Shown here: piece by piece, positions 47,870 through 59,452 of the stretch
How positions within the stretch are numbered: the stretch's first letter is position 1
Layout of the letters: each line of letters begins with the position of its first letter
Origin: Cyathus striatus
Taxonomy: Eukaryota; Basidiomycota; Agaricomycetes; Agaricales; Nidulariaceae
DNA: 64,000 bases
Direction: 5' to 3'
Assembly: GCA_025738555.1 (NCBI GenBank)
Contig: JAOVFP010000013.1
Coordinates: 1,736,001-1,800,000, forward strand
The notes under the pieces: model-generated
What the model was told of the DNA's origin: nothing
What the model saw: the letters and a program-made list of their open reading frames with translations, nothing else
The model's database searches: none
Translations under genes and position numbers: made by a program

Positions 47870-49136
47870 ATGGATACGGTTCCACTGGTTCAAAACACCA
47901 ACGTGTTTTTTCGGAATTGTTCTTCATGTGAGTAGTTATGATTGCGCGTTAGTAAGGAGAGCTCATGGATTCGTTCCAGTGATTGCGTTAGTGGTTCTCC
48001 TATACGATCACATAACCACATTCAAATTTGAATACAAGCATGTATGGAAGTACGTACATCATATTTATTCGTCCTGGAAGTTCACCTTGTTAATCATATG
48101 CAAGATCATCACCAACACCCGTGAAAGTCGTATACATATTCAGCCGATACTTTGGGCTTACATGTCAAACGTATGTTAAATCCTGTTGTTTCTACTATAA
48201 GTATGGCTAACAAAAGAAAGCCTAAACGCAGTGCTATTATTCACCAAATTACACCACGCGCCCATCACGCTTACACTATGCCGATTCTGGTTCACATTTG
48301 TCCTCGTTTCTGCGAACGTACTGACCACATTGATGCACAGCATCGTCATGCTCCGAGGTTCTTTATCTCCTTTAAATTGCAAGTGTATATGAATCAACTG
48401 AAATTTGCAGTCTATGCGTTACATCACAAAGATAAAAAAGTAGGAACGATACTCGCCCTCCTCCAGGTGACCGCAATATGCTTGTGCATCCGTTCATGGA
48501 TATCAACGTACCGCGAAAATGTCTATGACGATTCGTGCGTGCTTAGGCGTATACCACCCTGTATGCTTCAATTCGGGTGAATATCTTTATGTCTTAGGTT
48601 TATTTCGGAATATTCTGATTCGGATTGATACTATAGAATATTCGTGATTACAGGGCAAATAATAATAATATCGTTGACGCTAGCGAAGAGAAAAGTGAAG
48701 ACGCAGTATGTGGCTATTGTTAGGAGAGTAGTGAGAGATGGGGGTGGATTCTTCGCTTTTATGGCCGGTACGTTGCACCGTCGTCACCAACTTAAAGTAA
48801 TTACTAAAATGCGTGTTCAAGTATTTTCAATCTCGTTGATATTACCATCCGTTCGTGCCGTTCGCGCCGCATTTCTAAACTTTACTTTTATGTACGTTTT
48901 ATTTCTCATTGCGATTCTCTTAGCACCTTACATTAACTTGTTTTCAGATGGATGTTGACCATCGCTCCTGTCGTAGTGCGCGTTTATATCCCTTCAAGCA
49001 TGCTAAATTATTAACATCTATTCTTCAGACATGCAGATTGATCAAAGGATCCCTTCAGCTTTCTGCGGAGCCTCCTACAGAATGTTCGAGCTCAAGTGAA
49101 GGTGTCGAGTTGACGAGTTACATTGATTTGGAGTAG
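47870..49136 (+). CDS. DUF6533-like seven-helix membrane protein, family copy H
   Basis: ATG at 47870 (MDTVPLVQNTNVFFRNCSS), GTGAGT donor. Exon 2 (47991-48052): LLYDHITTFKFEYKHVW. Exon 3: PVKVVYIFSRYFGLTC. Exon 4: NAVLLFTKLHHAP then CRFWFTFVLVSANVLTTLMH. Exon 5: VYALHHKDKKVGTILALLQ. Its donor is GG-GTGAAT, a real GT at the place where the other copies have GGGAAAG. Exon 6: IFVITGQIIIISLTLAKRK, VVRDGGGFFAFMA. Exon 7: ISLILPSVRAVRAAFLNFTF. Tail: TCRLIKGSLQLS, GVELTSYIDLE, TAG at 49136. All exons are open. This copy may show the ancestral splice site. Its 3' tail is duplicated at 58741. Confidence 0.8.
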
Positions 49137-49830
49137 ATGTAGGGAGCAGTCAATCATTTGTACCACCATACCAACCCAGTGATTTTGCTTACACGCGCAC
49201 TTTTATACTAACGCTTGGAATTCAGACGGCGAGTCCCAATTTTTCGGTGTATTGAAAAGTGTTTACCTCTGCTCTAGTTATAGGGAGTCGACGGTTTAAC
49301 GCACTTCGAAGGATCGTTGATTTTGGTGTACACTAACAATTGATCTCATCACCAACGAACCACTGACTCGGAACTCCCCCCATTGATCAGGATTCTCACA
49401 TCCGAAGGAACAGGAGAACACATCAGGCCCTTAGACCCAAGCTCTGAGGTGTGTTTTCGGAAAAGATTGTTCATTAGGTTTCCAGAGAAACTCGGGAAGC
49501 GATAGCAAAGTTGAAAAGATAGTAGGCGCAAAAACTTAGTGATGTACAAGTCCAAGCGTTAATCATGAGAATCATCATTTGAGGTGGATACGGGCTATGA
49601 AATCATATCTGTCGGTATGTCCTTATCTCTTCGGATCTTTGGCTTTATGAAACGTAACTGACTTTGTCCTGCTCCCATTTTTTTTGAAGTTTTATCTACG
49701 ATTTCACATTCTAACAAATAATTCAAGTAGTAGAGGCAGTAGAACATGAGTCGCAAATATTTGAGAATCACTTTCCTCTGAATTTGTACGCCAAGAGTCG
49801 TTTACTTATTCGTAAAGGTGAAACATGCAT
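49073..49830. repeat. 3' end and flank of copy H, duplicated at 58741-59290
   Basis: From 'cctacagaatgttc' through 'gtagggagcagtcaatcattt', 'gagtcccaatttttcg' and 'ggagtcgacggttt' to about 49380, and again near 49797-49830 ('ttattcgtaaaggtgaaacat'), the order matches 58741-59290. Confidence 0.8.
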
Positions 49831-50399
49831 GTGGTGTTATTTTCGTATCTCATGGTTGTGCTATTCTTAGTGGTGCCTTACACAACCAGCTGTTTGAATG
49901 TAATCCAGGGCTGAGATCTGAGAGGGGACCGGGGACCAAGCACGACCTAGCATGACGGAATGAGGATATTTCTGGAAACTATAAAAACAATATCCCCACT
50001 TAGTTGACGCTGAATGTCATTACTCGCTTCTTTCTGGAAGCAAATATCTATTTGAGTCTCCAATCGACGTGAGTTCTTATAAAAAGCGTTTTCAAAAAGG
50101 TGACTATTTTACTCTTATTACATTTGAATGCTTGATAGGCTGATCATTCTAACTGTACCAACTATGACAAGAGCTATGTAAAAAGGAAGAGTTTTCGAAT
50201 GGCGCAAAGGATGTGATGATGTTCCGATCAATGCAGTGGCTGATAATTGATTGACATCGACGTTTGGGTTTACGCCGCCAACACCTTACGTGCAAGCATG
50301 CTACGCAGAAACACATAAGAGTGGGAAAGAGCTTGTATGAACCTTCAATTCTCATTCTCAATGATGGTGTCTCACCTTGTATACATCTAGACTTAAATA
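49137..50399. other. intergenic stretch between copy H and the TIR element
   Basis: Only the duplicated flank is recognised; no gene. Confidence 0.4.
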
Positions 50400-50750
50400 C
50401 AGTCGAACCTCTGTTAGCACATACCTCTATTAAGCCATAAACTGTTACAACCCATAGAATTTTTCATCCACCAAGTTGGTTTGCAGAAGAAAACGGTCCG
50501 TAACCCATATATCATTGATACCCCATAACCCATGACTTTTGTGAGGGTTCATAACCCATATATACATCCAAGAAAGGAAATATTGCTCACCCGGGCATGC
50601 TCAAGCTGTAACAAGTTACAGGAATGCTTGAAACATTCCCCTTATTTTAACCCTTATTTTATATCATTTTTCCGATTTATTTGGTGTCAGGAATGTATAG
50701 GTGGTTCCTACCTGTTACGTAGCTAATTTTTTGTATTTAACTGCACTTCA

Positions 50751-50993
50751 GTGAACTCCTGTAGTTCAACTACGCTGTACTGTTCTCATATCATTCTTAA
50801 TATGAAAATGCATCAAGAAGCACTGGCAGTATCACTCACCCTTAGAAAGTACCTTGTGGATAATGCTGAGCCATACGCTAGGCAGCTCGAGCATCAGCTT
50901 GCAAGTTTCAGACGTGAGGCCCGTCTTGAGGAGTTGCGGAGTATGGTGCCCACAACTATTATGCAGTACAGTCGAACTTGTCTTAACCCATAG
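50751..50993 (+). pseudogene. transposase-like C-terminal fragment
   Basis: The frame reads EALAVSLTLRKYLVDNAEPY then ARQLEHQLASFRREARLEEL before running into the inner element. A helical, charged C-terminus is common in pogo-type transposases; without the catalytic part the call is tentative. Confidence 0.4.
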
Positions 50994-51667
50994 GGGTCCG
51001 TGGACATAAAAACCTATGGGTTACTCTGGGTTATGGGCTGCTACGATACAGAGCTGCTTACGTAATATGACTTCTGCTATATACAAAGATTGATTACATA
51101 ATTAAAATTGCTACTTATGGAATTGTGTGATTCACACCCAAAGCTCGCAAGGCTATGCTCAACCTTTCTGGTATAGGGTGCAGTGACATTCAAGAGGTAC
51201 TTTGACCTTTACAGGGTCCACCTCATGACTTTGAGAGGGGTTTAAATCATACTAGTGATAGCACAACGATAGAAATGTGCTGGGGTACCGTACAGTGTCA
51301 GTACAGAATAGAATGTAGCTACTTTCATATATTCGGTAGAAACCACTTACTATTACGCCTGGCTACATTAAATATAAATATCAAATAAAATGATAGATAT
51401 TGATTGGATAGTGATAGAAATGCAATGTAAGCGTTTCAGACACTGATGGACCTAAAGCGTGACACGGAAGCATAAATTATGTCATATTTCCTTTTTAGGA
51501 CGCAAGTATGGGTTACAGATCTCTCTCAAACCTATGGTCTATAGGGTATCATAGGAATATGGGTTACGGACCCATTTCTCCCACCCACCGATTCGGTGGA
51601 CAAAAAAACCCATGGGTTGTTCGCGGTTATGGACTGCTGCGGGTATGGGATAGGACAAGTTCGACTG
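50969..51667. mobile_element. inner TIR element, 699 bp, nested in a relative
   Basis: Left end CAGTCGAACTTGTCTTAACC, right end the inverse of CAGTCGAACTTGTCCTATCC, with TA outside both ends (50967-50968 and 51668-51669). AACCCATA/TATGGGTT repeats lie near both ends. No open frame of its own, so it is a MITE-like element. Confidence 0.85.
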
Positions 51668-51831
51668 TACTTCTCGTGTTCATAAGCTTACAAATTACAT
51701 TACGTAATCAGCCATGTAACCTAAAAGTGTCTTACGTAATCTAAGGTACTGTCGCAACAGCCCATAGCCCATTACAACCCATACATTTATCTATCCACCG
51801 ACCCCTATGGGTTATTAGAGATTCGACTGTA

Positions 51832-52315
51832 GAGGTTGTTGAAATAAACGACGCATCGACGACGACGACGTTACATTTGGCCTCAAAGCATGCAAGGGGA
51901 GGAAGCAAGAGGCAAATGGATAAGTATTTACGGTACATTGTAAACTACTTAAATACATAAAATCAGCTGTAGCACATTGTCAGTAAAATACATAATAGGT
52001 ATAGTAACATATCCAAATGCATATGTGGAGGCGGCATGGAATTGTGACATTTGAATAACTAATATAATTCAACAGAGGTTTCATGTTGCGTACTTCAATC
52101 GGGCGAACGTATAAGCAAGGTTTTAAAGTTAGAGCGCGAGTGTTAGTGACCTAAGTCCTTGCGGTCGTAATGTGATATCCCTGAACATATTCGACTCCTA
52201 ACAGGGAGATTCTATTCCATCCGTAGTGCTTAAATAGACCTGCTCTCGCACTCGATTTATTTTAGATTCTCGCTTGGTTCCAACATTATCCTTGGAAACT
52301 GAATTCTAAATTGAA
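51832..52315. other. spacer upstream of copy I
   Basis: No gene; contains a short 'gacgacgacg' run near 51857 and the shared upstream block. Confidence 0.4.
52173..52217 (+). promoter_or_regulatory. shared upstream block of copy I
   Basis: Reads TGATATCCCTGAACATATTC, then TCCTAACAGGGAGATTCTAT and TCC. About 100-143 bases before the ATG. A TATA-like 'gcttaaatagacc' follows at about 52228. Confidence 0.6.
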
Positions 52316-53605
52316 ATGAACACAGAATTGAGTGTTCACCATAGGCTATTTCTTCGCAATTGTTGTTGCTGTAAGTGTCATTGTTGCCATACTACATATG
52401 ACAAAGTAAAGTTGACAAACAGTCTCTTATTTCAGTGACTGCTTTGGTTATTCAACTCTGTGACCATGCTAGTACTTTTCAGTTCGAATCCAAATACATC
52501 TGGAAGTAAGTGTACCTATTCTTTATGGTGCATCGTTGATACATATAACTAATTTAAGGCGTTCACTAACACCTGTCAAGTTTGTATACTTATTTTGCCG
52601 ATACTTTGGCCTCATTTGCCAAATGTGAGCTTTGGAGATTCTCTGCCTAACAGCAACTAACATAAAATAAGCATAAATGTCACCTTGTTGTTTACGAAGC
52701 TGTATGAAGCGCCCGTCGATCCATTGCTATGCGGCCACTGGTTTACATTTCTAATTTCATCTATTGCCGTCCTGGGAACCATGATACACGCCATTGTAAT
52801 GTTAAGAGGTATGTTGTCACTGTGTTATAATTCACGCGATTTACTTTGTGGACGATAGTTTATGCTTTACATCAGAAAGACTTCAGAGTAGGAATATTGC
52901 TAACCATATTACTAGCCATGACAAGTGGCTTATGCATACACGCTTGGTGGCTATGTTATCCTCATATACGCTATGATAGTATATGCAGCCTTGAATATCT
53001 ACCTTCCAGCGTGCTTCGGTTTGGGAAAGTTTTCTCGTTTAACCTCTTAATATTATGTTATCTGATTCGACTCTGTGAATAGGCTGTGGGTAATTGCTGA
53101 AGAATTGATCATTTTGGCATTGACTATCACCAAGAAGAATGTTGCAACTCGATATGCAAATATTGTTGGCAGGGTTGTTCGAGATGGAGGAGGTTTCTTT
53201 GTTTTTATGATCGGTAAGTCAAATTAATGTTATGTTTGGAACTGATGCTTATGACCGGCGCTGTTTCACGAAGTTACTGCACTTTCTTTGATCCTACCGT
53301 CCGCCAAAGCTATTCGTGCATCATTAACAACCTTTGCCCTCGTGTAAGTTCGAACTCTTGTTTTTCTTTAATAAATAATGCTAACCACGTTATAATACCT
53401 GCAGTTGGTTTCTGACCATAGTTTCCATTATGGTGAGACTGATATCACTAGTTGTCCTTCCTATCTGAATATTCTTTGACAGACATGCAGGCTAATTAAA
53501 GGTTTCTTTCAAATGGACATAGAGGTTTCCACAGACCTTTCAAGTGAATCAAGCCGCGAAGTAGAATTCACCAGTTTCATTGACATAGAGGAGGACGTAA
53601 TATAA
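52316..53605 (+). CDS. DUF6533-like seven-helix membrane protein, family copy I
   Basis: ATG at 52316 (MNTELSVHHRLFLRNCCC), GTAAGT donor. Exon 2 (52438-52504): LCDHASTFQFESKYIW. Exon 3: PVKFVYLFCRYFGLIC. Exon 4: NVTLLFTKLYEAPVDPLLC and a span to IVMLRG. Exon 5 from 52858: VYALHQKDFRVGILLTILLA, W-W-L-C-Y-P. Exon 6: LWVIAEELIILALTITKKN, VVRDGGGFFVFMI. Exon 7: LSLILPSAKAIRASLTTFAL. Tail: TCRLIKGFFQMDIEVSTDLS, VEFTSFIDIEEDVI, TAA at 53605. All exons are open. The R-A-R-R-type signals of a soluble protein are absent; it is a membrane protein throughout. Confidence 0.8.
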
Positions 53606-53944
53606 CAGTCGCACTGCTTATTTATCATCTAAATAATATGCTCAATTTTCAGTCAGTTCACAGGTTTCACATGCATCACCCGATGCCTGGAGGGAGATGG
53701 ACATGGCAGGCTTGGCCGCAGGTAAGTAAACTATACATGCAACGCCTGAGTGCTCACTACTGAGATCGGTTGGACAGTTAGAATATTTAGATTTTAAACT
53801 ATGTATATGCTGCATCCTGTCTACTGGAAAGATCTTCGTGTGATACTATTGACCAAGCCTTGATCGCAGTTAAGCAAATTACGTGGGGCGTATAGTATTA
53901 CATATACTGCCCATGATCGAACTAAGTGCAAGTTCGCCGTTCCG

Positions 53945-53987
53945 TTTCCCTGGGTGTATCCTAACAAGGTGATTTATTCATTTCCTG
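53945..53987 (+). promoter_or_regulatory. shared upstream block of copy J
   Basis: Reads TTTCCCTGGGTGTATCCTAA, then CAAGGTGATTTATTC. About 60-102 bases before the ATG; the second half is well kept, the first diverged. A TATA-like 'gcttaaatggaccc' follows. Confidence 0.5.
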
Positions 53988-54046
53988 GTGCTTAAATGGA
54001 CCCATGCGACTCGTCCGCATTGATGAATTCGTACTTCACGAACGAA

Positions 54047-55340
54047 ATGGACATGGCTAATGTCCAGCAGAGCGTCTTCCTTCGCAATTATTCTTGCTGT
54101 AAGATCACAAATCTCGATTGCAAACCGAGTAAGAGCTAACGGCAATACTCTTCTCAGTAGCTGCTTTGTGCGTTCTCGTCTATGATCATCTCATTAACTT
54201 TCCGTTCGAATGTGAATATATCTGGAAGTAAGTAGAAGGTCCTACCTGTACATTTGTCGACTGACATCAAGTTTGAAGGCGTCCGCTAGCGCCCATCAAA
54301 TTTGTATACCTATTCTGCCGTTACTCTGCCCTCGTAGGCCAAACGTATGCCTAATAAATCTCAATGAGCAGTGCCATGTGACTAACAAATGAACAAGAGT
54401 GAATACTGTCTTGTTATTTACAAAGCTAAATCCGCCCGTTGAGCCATTGCTATGTCGATATTGGTTTACAGTTTTATATGTTTATTGCAACGTATTAGGG
54501 CTTACGTTGCATGCAATTATAATGTTACGAGGTATGTAATTCATCTTGCTAATCATCGTCAGTGGTACTCGTAACTGATTCGCATACGTACCAAGTCTAC
54601 GCATTGCATCGAAGAGATCGGAAAGTCGGGATTTTTCTAGCCGTATTATTGGTTGCAGCCACTTTACTATGCATGCGTTCTTGGTTCATGTGTCATCGTC
54701 AAAACATATATGACGATATTTGCAGTTTTGAAATTCTATCTTCAAGTATGCTTCAGTTGGGGAAAGTTTTTTTGTTCATTATATATTGCTGGATCTTTCG
54801 TCTGACCATTATATCTATAGGATATTTGTGATTGCTTTGGAATCATTCATACTATTGTTAACCCTCGCAAAAAGAGACGTTGCAACTCAGTATCCAAATA
54901 TTGTGGGAAATGTTGTTCGAGACGGGGGAGGATTCTTTGCTTTCATGGTCGGTATGTGAAAGAACTATATTATGAGCTAGAAATCAAACTTTAAGACTTA
55001 CGACTTCAGCGGCTACGTCTACTTTGGTTTTGCCATCTGTTCCAAATGTTCAAGCTATCCGTGTAGTACTGATAAGCTTTGCTTTCGTGTATGTCTAACT
55101 TTCTTGTTTTCGTTGAACGATCATCTCATTTTATCAGCTGGTCATTGACTATATTGCCTATCATGGTGCGTTTACATCACAATACTTCAAAGATACCATT
55201 ACCGAGCTTCTATTTGACAGACATGCAGAATGATAAAGGGGATCTTCCAATTGGCTAAGGGGCGTTCTATGAATCATACGGGAATACTGAACACTGGTGT
55301 AGAGTTAACTAGCTTCATTGATATGACTAGTCCAGAATAG
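54047..55340 (+). CDS. DUF6533-like seven-helix membrane protein, family copy J
   Basis: ATG at 54047 (MDMANVQQSVFLRNYSC), GTAAGA donor. Exon 2 (54160-54226): LVYDHLINFPFECEYIW. Exon 3: PIKFVYLFCRYSALVG. Exon 4: NTVLLFTKLNPPVEPLLC, one residue shorter than in its sisters. Exon 5: VYALHRRDRKVGIFLAVLLV. Exon 6: IFVIALESFILLLTLAKRD, VVRDGGGFFAFMV. Exon 7: LVLPSVPNVQAIRVVLISFA. Tail: TCRMIKGIFQLA, GVELTSFIDMTSPE, TAG at 55340. All exons are open. Tail motif TCRMIKG differs by one residue. Confidence 0.75.
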
Positions 55341-56524
55341 GTTCCGACGAAGATTGAAATCGAGAGTAATGGGACGATGGAATCCTAGAATGGTGTCGGC
55401 TTAGTTCATAGAATATGATTTGTGAATTCTTACGAATTGAATGAGATCGATTATTCAGTACAGTGGACAGCATCCTAGGTATCACGGTCGAAGTGCACAT
55501 TTATTGTGTTGAGCAGCTTTTCCTCACGCTGCAACCAAGCTGCAACTTTCTTTCAGCTCAACTTTCTTTTTCAGCATAACTCCGCAACATTGCTCTACAA
55601 TTATCTTGAGGTAAATGACATCATTGTAATTGAAGTCAATTTTGAGCTATTGAAGATATGCTATAGTATACACATGTAACAAAGCCACAAATATCCACGA
55701 CTCTAATATAACTCATAGCACATTTTCACAGCCACCCTCACTAACTAGGATATTAGAATGGTAACTAAAGCACAAGTGCGCAGAGCACATGCTAAGCCTC
55801 GCATGGCTCATAGGCACCATCCCTCTTATCCAACTAGAAGTACGGGAGCGGGTGATGCTTCTTGAAGAGTGTAATACTCACTGGCTGATGGACGGCGACC
55901 ACCGGTACTTATCCAGTGCGGGAAAAGATACTAGGGCAGGGAAGGGAGCAGGCTGTAGCGCGGTTTTGAAGGAGCGAGTCATGTTTGTCGTATTGACAGA
56001 AAGCGATGGAGGTAGGGAGGAGGATAGATCTCGGGGACCGTTCATAGTGGTAGTCACACTTGAGACGAAGAGTAACACTGTTTAAGATCACGAGACGGGG
56101 TCAGATCGAGAACTCGAAACCAAGCAGTGAACGTAGCCGTCCAGTATCGGGGGTGGTCCACGACTTACAAGCATAAAGAAGCACTAAAAGAGCATCAATG
56201 GCGGAGCGAACTCGAGATGCGCCGCAAGTAAAGCACTCACTACCTCCACCGGGCCCAAGATCCGTCAATACCTCCATCACGCTCGCCAGCAGCACGGTCC
56301 CTAGGCTGGGAGTGGTCCTAGCATATTGAGCCCCACTTTGTATGGTCCCCAGCATAGCCAAGCTGTTGGAACGCCGGTAACGGCGACGTTTTCAACAAAC
56401 AGGATACCGATTGGGGCGCGTCTTTCATCTCCAAAGACCTGTTCACGCTTCTCTCTAGACTGAGACTTGTCGAGCTGAGTACTACAGACAACTTTGACTT
56501 ACCTACTGAGCGAGATGATTGTTG

Positions 56525-56809
56525 TCAGCCGACCAAGGCAGATGGCCAGCGGGGTTTGATGTCCTCAGCCCTATCAGCAGGCACGCCATTACCGGCACCA
56601 TTAGCATGCGGCACGCTTGAGGTAGTGGATACATAGATAGTGAATGTAAGAGCTATCGAACTTGCAGGAGGTGCTGAGAGACAATAGAGATAGGCTAGGA
56701 GGGACGTTCGAACTTTGCATGGGTTCATGGACATGAGTCGAAAGAGGAAAGTGTGCAACGTTACAGGGACTGTGACACTATGACTAACAAGAGCAAAAAA
56801 AGCAAGCAC
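56525..56809 (-). CDS. hypothetical ORF, 94 residues
   Basis: Starts MLAFFALVSHSVTVPVTLHT; hydrophobic first half with SLLAYLYCLSAPPASSIALT, polar second half. Frames downstream on the same strand (56101-56440) contain APIGILFVENVAVTGVP, which may be further exons. No domain recognised; it could be a membrane-protein gene or a relic. Confidence 0.25.
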   Translation of the reverse strand: MLAFFALVSHSVTVPVTLHTFLFRLMSMNPCKVRTSLLAYLYCLSAPPASSIALTFTIYVSTTSSVPHANGAGNGVPADRAEDIKPRWPSALVG

Positions 56810-57868
56810 GTGACGTATATTGATCTGTAACTATGTACGCGCTCTTTGGTATTGTTTGGCAGAAGCTTTTGTCATTAGCGTGGCATGCGGTCGACGCGAC
56901 TCTATGTCAATTCCGTGTTCCACCTTTCAAAATTCCCCCTTTGGTTCCCCCCTTTTAGCTTCTTGGCTCGTCTTGCGAATGCGCGCACTATTCTCGTGCA
57001 ACTACCTGTGTCTTTAGCCCACACTATTTGTGATTCAATTGCCCGGAAGACTGCTACCGAGGACGGGAGTGGAAGGAAAGTCTAACAAAGGTCTAATATT
57101 GTATGTCAATCAATTTCTTTTGTTTTGTTACTTCTACTAAAAATACGAGTCTGTGACGTGTGTTTCTAGGTCACTGTGAAACCGAGTTTGTTCATTGGGC
57201 CAACTCTACGCGTGCCTATGTAAGATGCAAGTGATGTGGTTGCATCAGTGTCGCTGGCCTGCAAATACTATCAGCAAGTATCATCGTAACTCATCAGCAC
57301 ATATCTTCCCGCTCCTCATCTCTTCGATCCGTTGAAGTCCATCGACACCGACGAAGCAGAAGATAACCAAGTGGCACTCGTTTTTCTCTTCAAAGGTTCA
57401 TCCCCTTGCTGGCTCGAGTTCCAATTCCTCGCAGGACTTCGACTTGCGGCTCAGACCAGACACTAGGACGCTCACTGTCTGATGAGTACGAATTCCTCCG
57501 TTACTCCACTTTGGTGTCGCACCAGGACCTGTCGCATTTATGTCTCCCAAGTGTTTCTACCACATTCGACGTACTCAATCTAGCGGATGCTGGCGGGATC
57601 CAAGTTGAAGTCATCCCTGGACTATGCTTTTTCGGCACAGAGCTCGAAGGGAACACGAGAGGCTGACGACTTGACATCGGCTTCGGCTCATGCGATACTG
57701 AACAACGAGAACTCGTATTTGCCCACTTCCCGCTCACGGCCACAATCACAATCAAACAACTTGAGCCACTGGAGATTCTGAAGCTCCTTCACCTTTCACA
57801 TTTTCCCTCTTCGCAGCTCGCCGAGCCTCCACCCCAGCAGCCCCATTTTCCTCCTCCTTTTAACTCAC

Positions 57869-58084
57869 GCGTACGTGTAGTCTTCGACCCTCATGCGCAC
57901 CATTATCAACGTCAAGGACTGGGCTTGCGACACCATAGCCATTCGCATTTTCGGCCAGGAAGAAAGGTTGTTTTGCGACGACATCCGAAGCGGTCATGTT
58001 CACCATCTCCCTCCTAAGCTTCTCTCTAACGCGCCCCTGAAGGTTTGCTACTGTGTCTTGAAAATCATTAAGCTTTCCCCACAT
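57869..58084 (-). CDS. possible first exon of an unidentified protein
   Basis: ATG at 58084: MWGKLNDFQDTVANLQGRVR, then EKLRREMVNMTASDVVAKQP, ending at a perfect GTGAGT donor. The heptad-like spacing suggests a coiled coil. Sequence further along the strand (57400-57780) reads like protein but with stops, so the gene may be dead. Confidence 0.3.
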
Positions 58085-58310
58085 CTCTCCCTCACATGAA
58101 AGTGGATTTGTCTAGTGATTCAATTTAGTGTGGTGTAGTTGATACAACGTGTGGTGTGGAGTAATTATGGTATATTCATGTCTATTTTTATCTTTGTACA
58201 AATAACTGTATAAAGTTATTTTGTTTCATGTATGAAACCGTAAATTGGTTAATCTAAGTGGTGTCGTTTAGAATAATGTCTCACTTAGAAATGACTTACG
58301 CAGAAAAGAA

Positions 58311-58376
58311 CAAGTTGCGCTGAGAAAAAAAAAGGTGCGCTGAAAAAAAGTTGCGGCATTCTCAAAACAAGTTGCG
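58311..58376. repeat. short direct repeats (aagttgcgc / tgcgctgaaaaaaa)
   Basis: Three or four imperfect copies of 'gttgcgctgagaaaaaaa' within about 65 bases. Confidence 0.6.
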
Positions 58377-58732
58377 CGGCACAACAAATATGCACTTTGA
58401 CCGTCATAGCACGCAAAGAAGGCCATCCAGTTCGTCCCCCGTGTTCCACTTACATGGGAGTTGCTTATGCAAAACTCTAGACATAAGGGACAGACACCTC
58501 AGTCGGGAGAGAACAATCCACTGCGTGGTACCTCTCATTATATTCATACTGCTTGGATCCACCATTGACGTACTCGGGCCGTAGAAGAAAAAACTTCAGG
58601 CGTGTGGAATACATTGACAATACATGCAATTTGTACGTGAAGACCAGCTGGAATGCGAGAATAGGATGTTTGCGACATTCACCCATCGAGTATGCGCGAC
58701 ATCCGGTAATCGAAATCACATTGGCACCCCGC

Positions 58733-58797
58733 CTCCTACAGAATGTTCAAGCTCGAGCGAAGGTATCGAGTTGACGAATTATGTTGATTTGGAGTAG
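58733..58797 (+). pseudogene. last-exon fragment of a family gene
   Basis: Encodes PTECSSSSEGIELTNYVDLE followed by TAG, the tail of copy H with a few changes, without any upstream exons. The 3' flank of copy H follows it. Confidence 0.85.
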
Positions 58798-59290
58798 ATG
58801 TAGGGAGCAGTCAATCATTTTTGTACCACCATAGAAACTTAGTAATTTTGCTTACATGCACATTTGTATGACGCTTGGGATCCAGACGGTGAGTCCCAAT
58901 TTCTCGATGTATTGAAAACGTTTTTACCTCTGCTCTAATTGTAATTAAGGAGTCGACGATTTGACGCGCTCCAAACGATTATTGTTTTGGTGGACGTTAA
59001 CAACTTTTGTACTCATCACCAACGCACCGCTGTCAGTGACTTCTCCATGATTCATGATCCTCACACCAGTACACATCAGACTCTCGGACCCAGGCTCTGA
59101 GACATTCGGGTAGGGGGTGCACATCGGCGAGTCGCGACTTGCAACTCACATCCCATGCCATCCTGTCCATATTCCGGAAAGTGCAAAATAGCCGCCCTCT
59201 GCTCATCCAGGAGCCCCATATGCATTTTCGGGTGCGAGGGTACCTTGCTTGGGAAGCAAGGTGACTTATTCGTAAACATGAAACATCTGA
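58741..59290. repeat. duplicate of the 3' end and flank of copy H
   Basis: Matches 49073-49830 with substitutions and small indels. Same orientation, about 9.7 kb away. Confidence 0.8.
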
Positions 59291-59401
59291 GATTCATTCC
59301 CCCTGGTCTCGGTAAGTACGCAATGCATATATTGATGTCGTGCTCGCTTTAGCTGTTCGTCTGGTATTGAGCTCTTAACTCGAGAAGCAGTGGCTGTTTC
59401 C

Positions 59402-59452
59402 TGATATCCCTGAATGTGTCCTAACTGACTTAACAAGGTCATCCATTCAGTT
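59402..59452 (+). promoter_or_regulatory. shared upstream block of copy K
   Basis: Reads TGATATCCCTGAATGTGTCC, then TAACTGACTTAACAAGGTCA and TCCATTCAG. About 90-138 bases before the ATG. A TATA-like 'tttataaggaccc' lies at about 59460. Confidence 0.6.

Larger units (their letters stand above)
50400..51829. mobile_element. TIR element with TA target site, outer copy
   Basis: The left end is CAGTCGAACCTCTGTTAGCA and the right end is the inverse of CAGTCGAATCTCTAATAACC, each followed outside by TA (50398-50399 and 51830-51831). Subterminal AACCCATA motifs recur on both sides. It holds a transposase-like fragment at 50751-50968 and a complete smaller relative at 50969-51667. Probably a Tc1/mariner-pogo-type element, now inactive. 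Confidence 0.75.
55341..58732. other. 3.4-kb intergenic stretch with two weak ORFs
   Basis: Weak minus-strand frames at 56525-56809 and 57869-58084 are listed separately. A short purine-rich repeat lies at 58311-58376. Otherwise nothing recognised. Confidence 0.4.

Noticed and set aside
50400..51829. AACCCATA repeats as interstitial telomere sequence
   Set aside because: The motif differs from fungal TTAGGG repeats and is confined to the ends of the TIR elements.
52316..52380. Alternative reading of the first exon as a hydrophobic FFAIVVAV segment
   Set aside because: That frame is +1 to the ATG in the intact copies and does not splice in frame to exon 2; copy A shows a synonymous change in the FLRNC frame.
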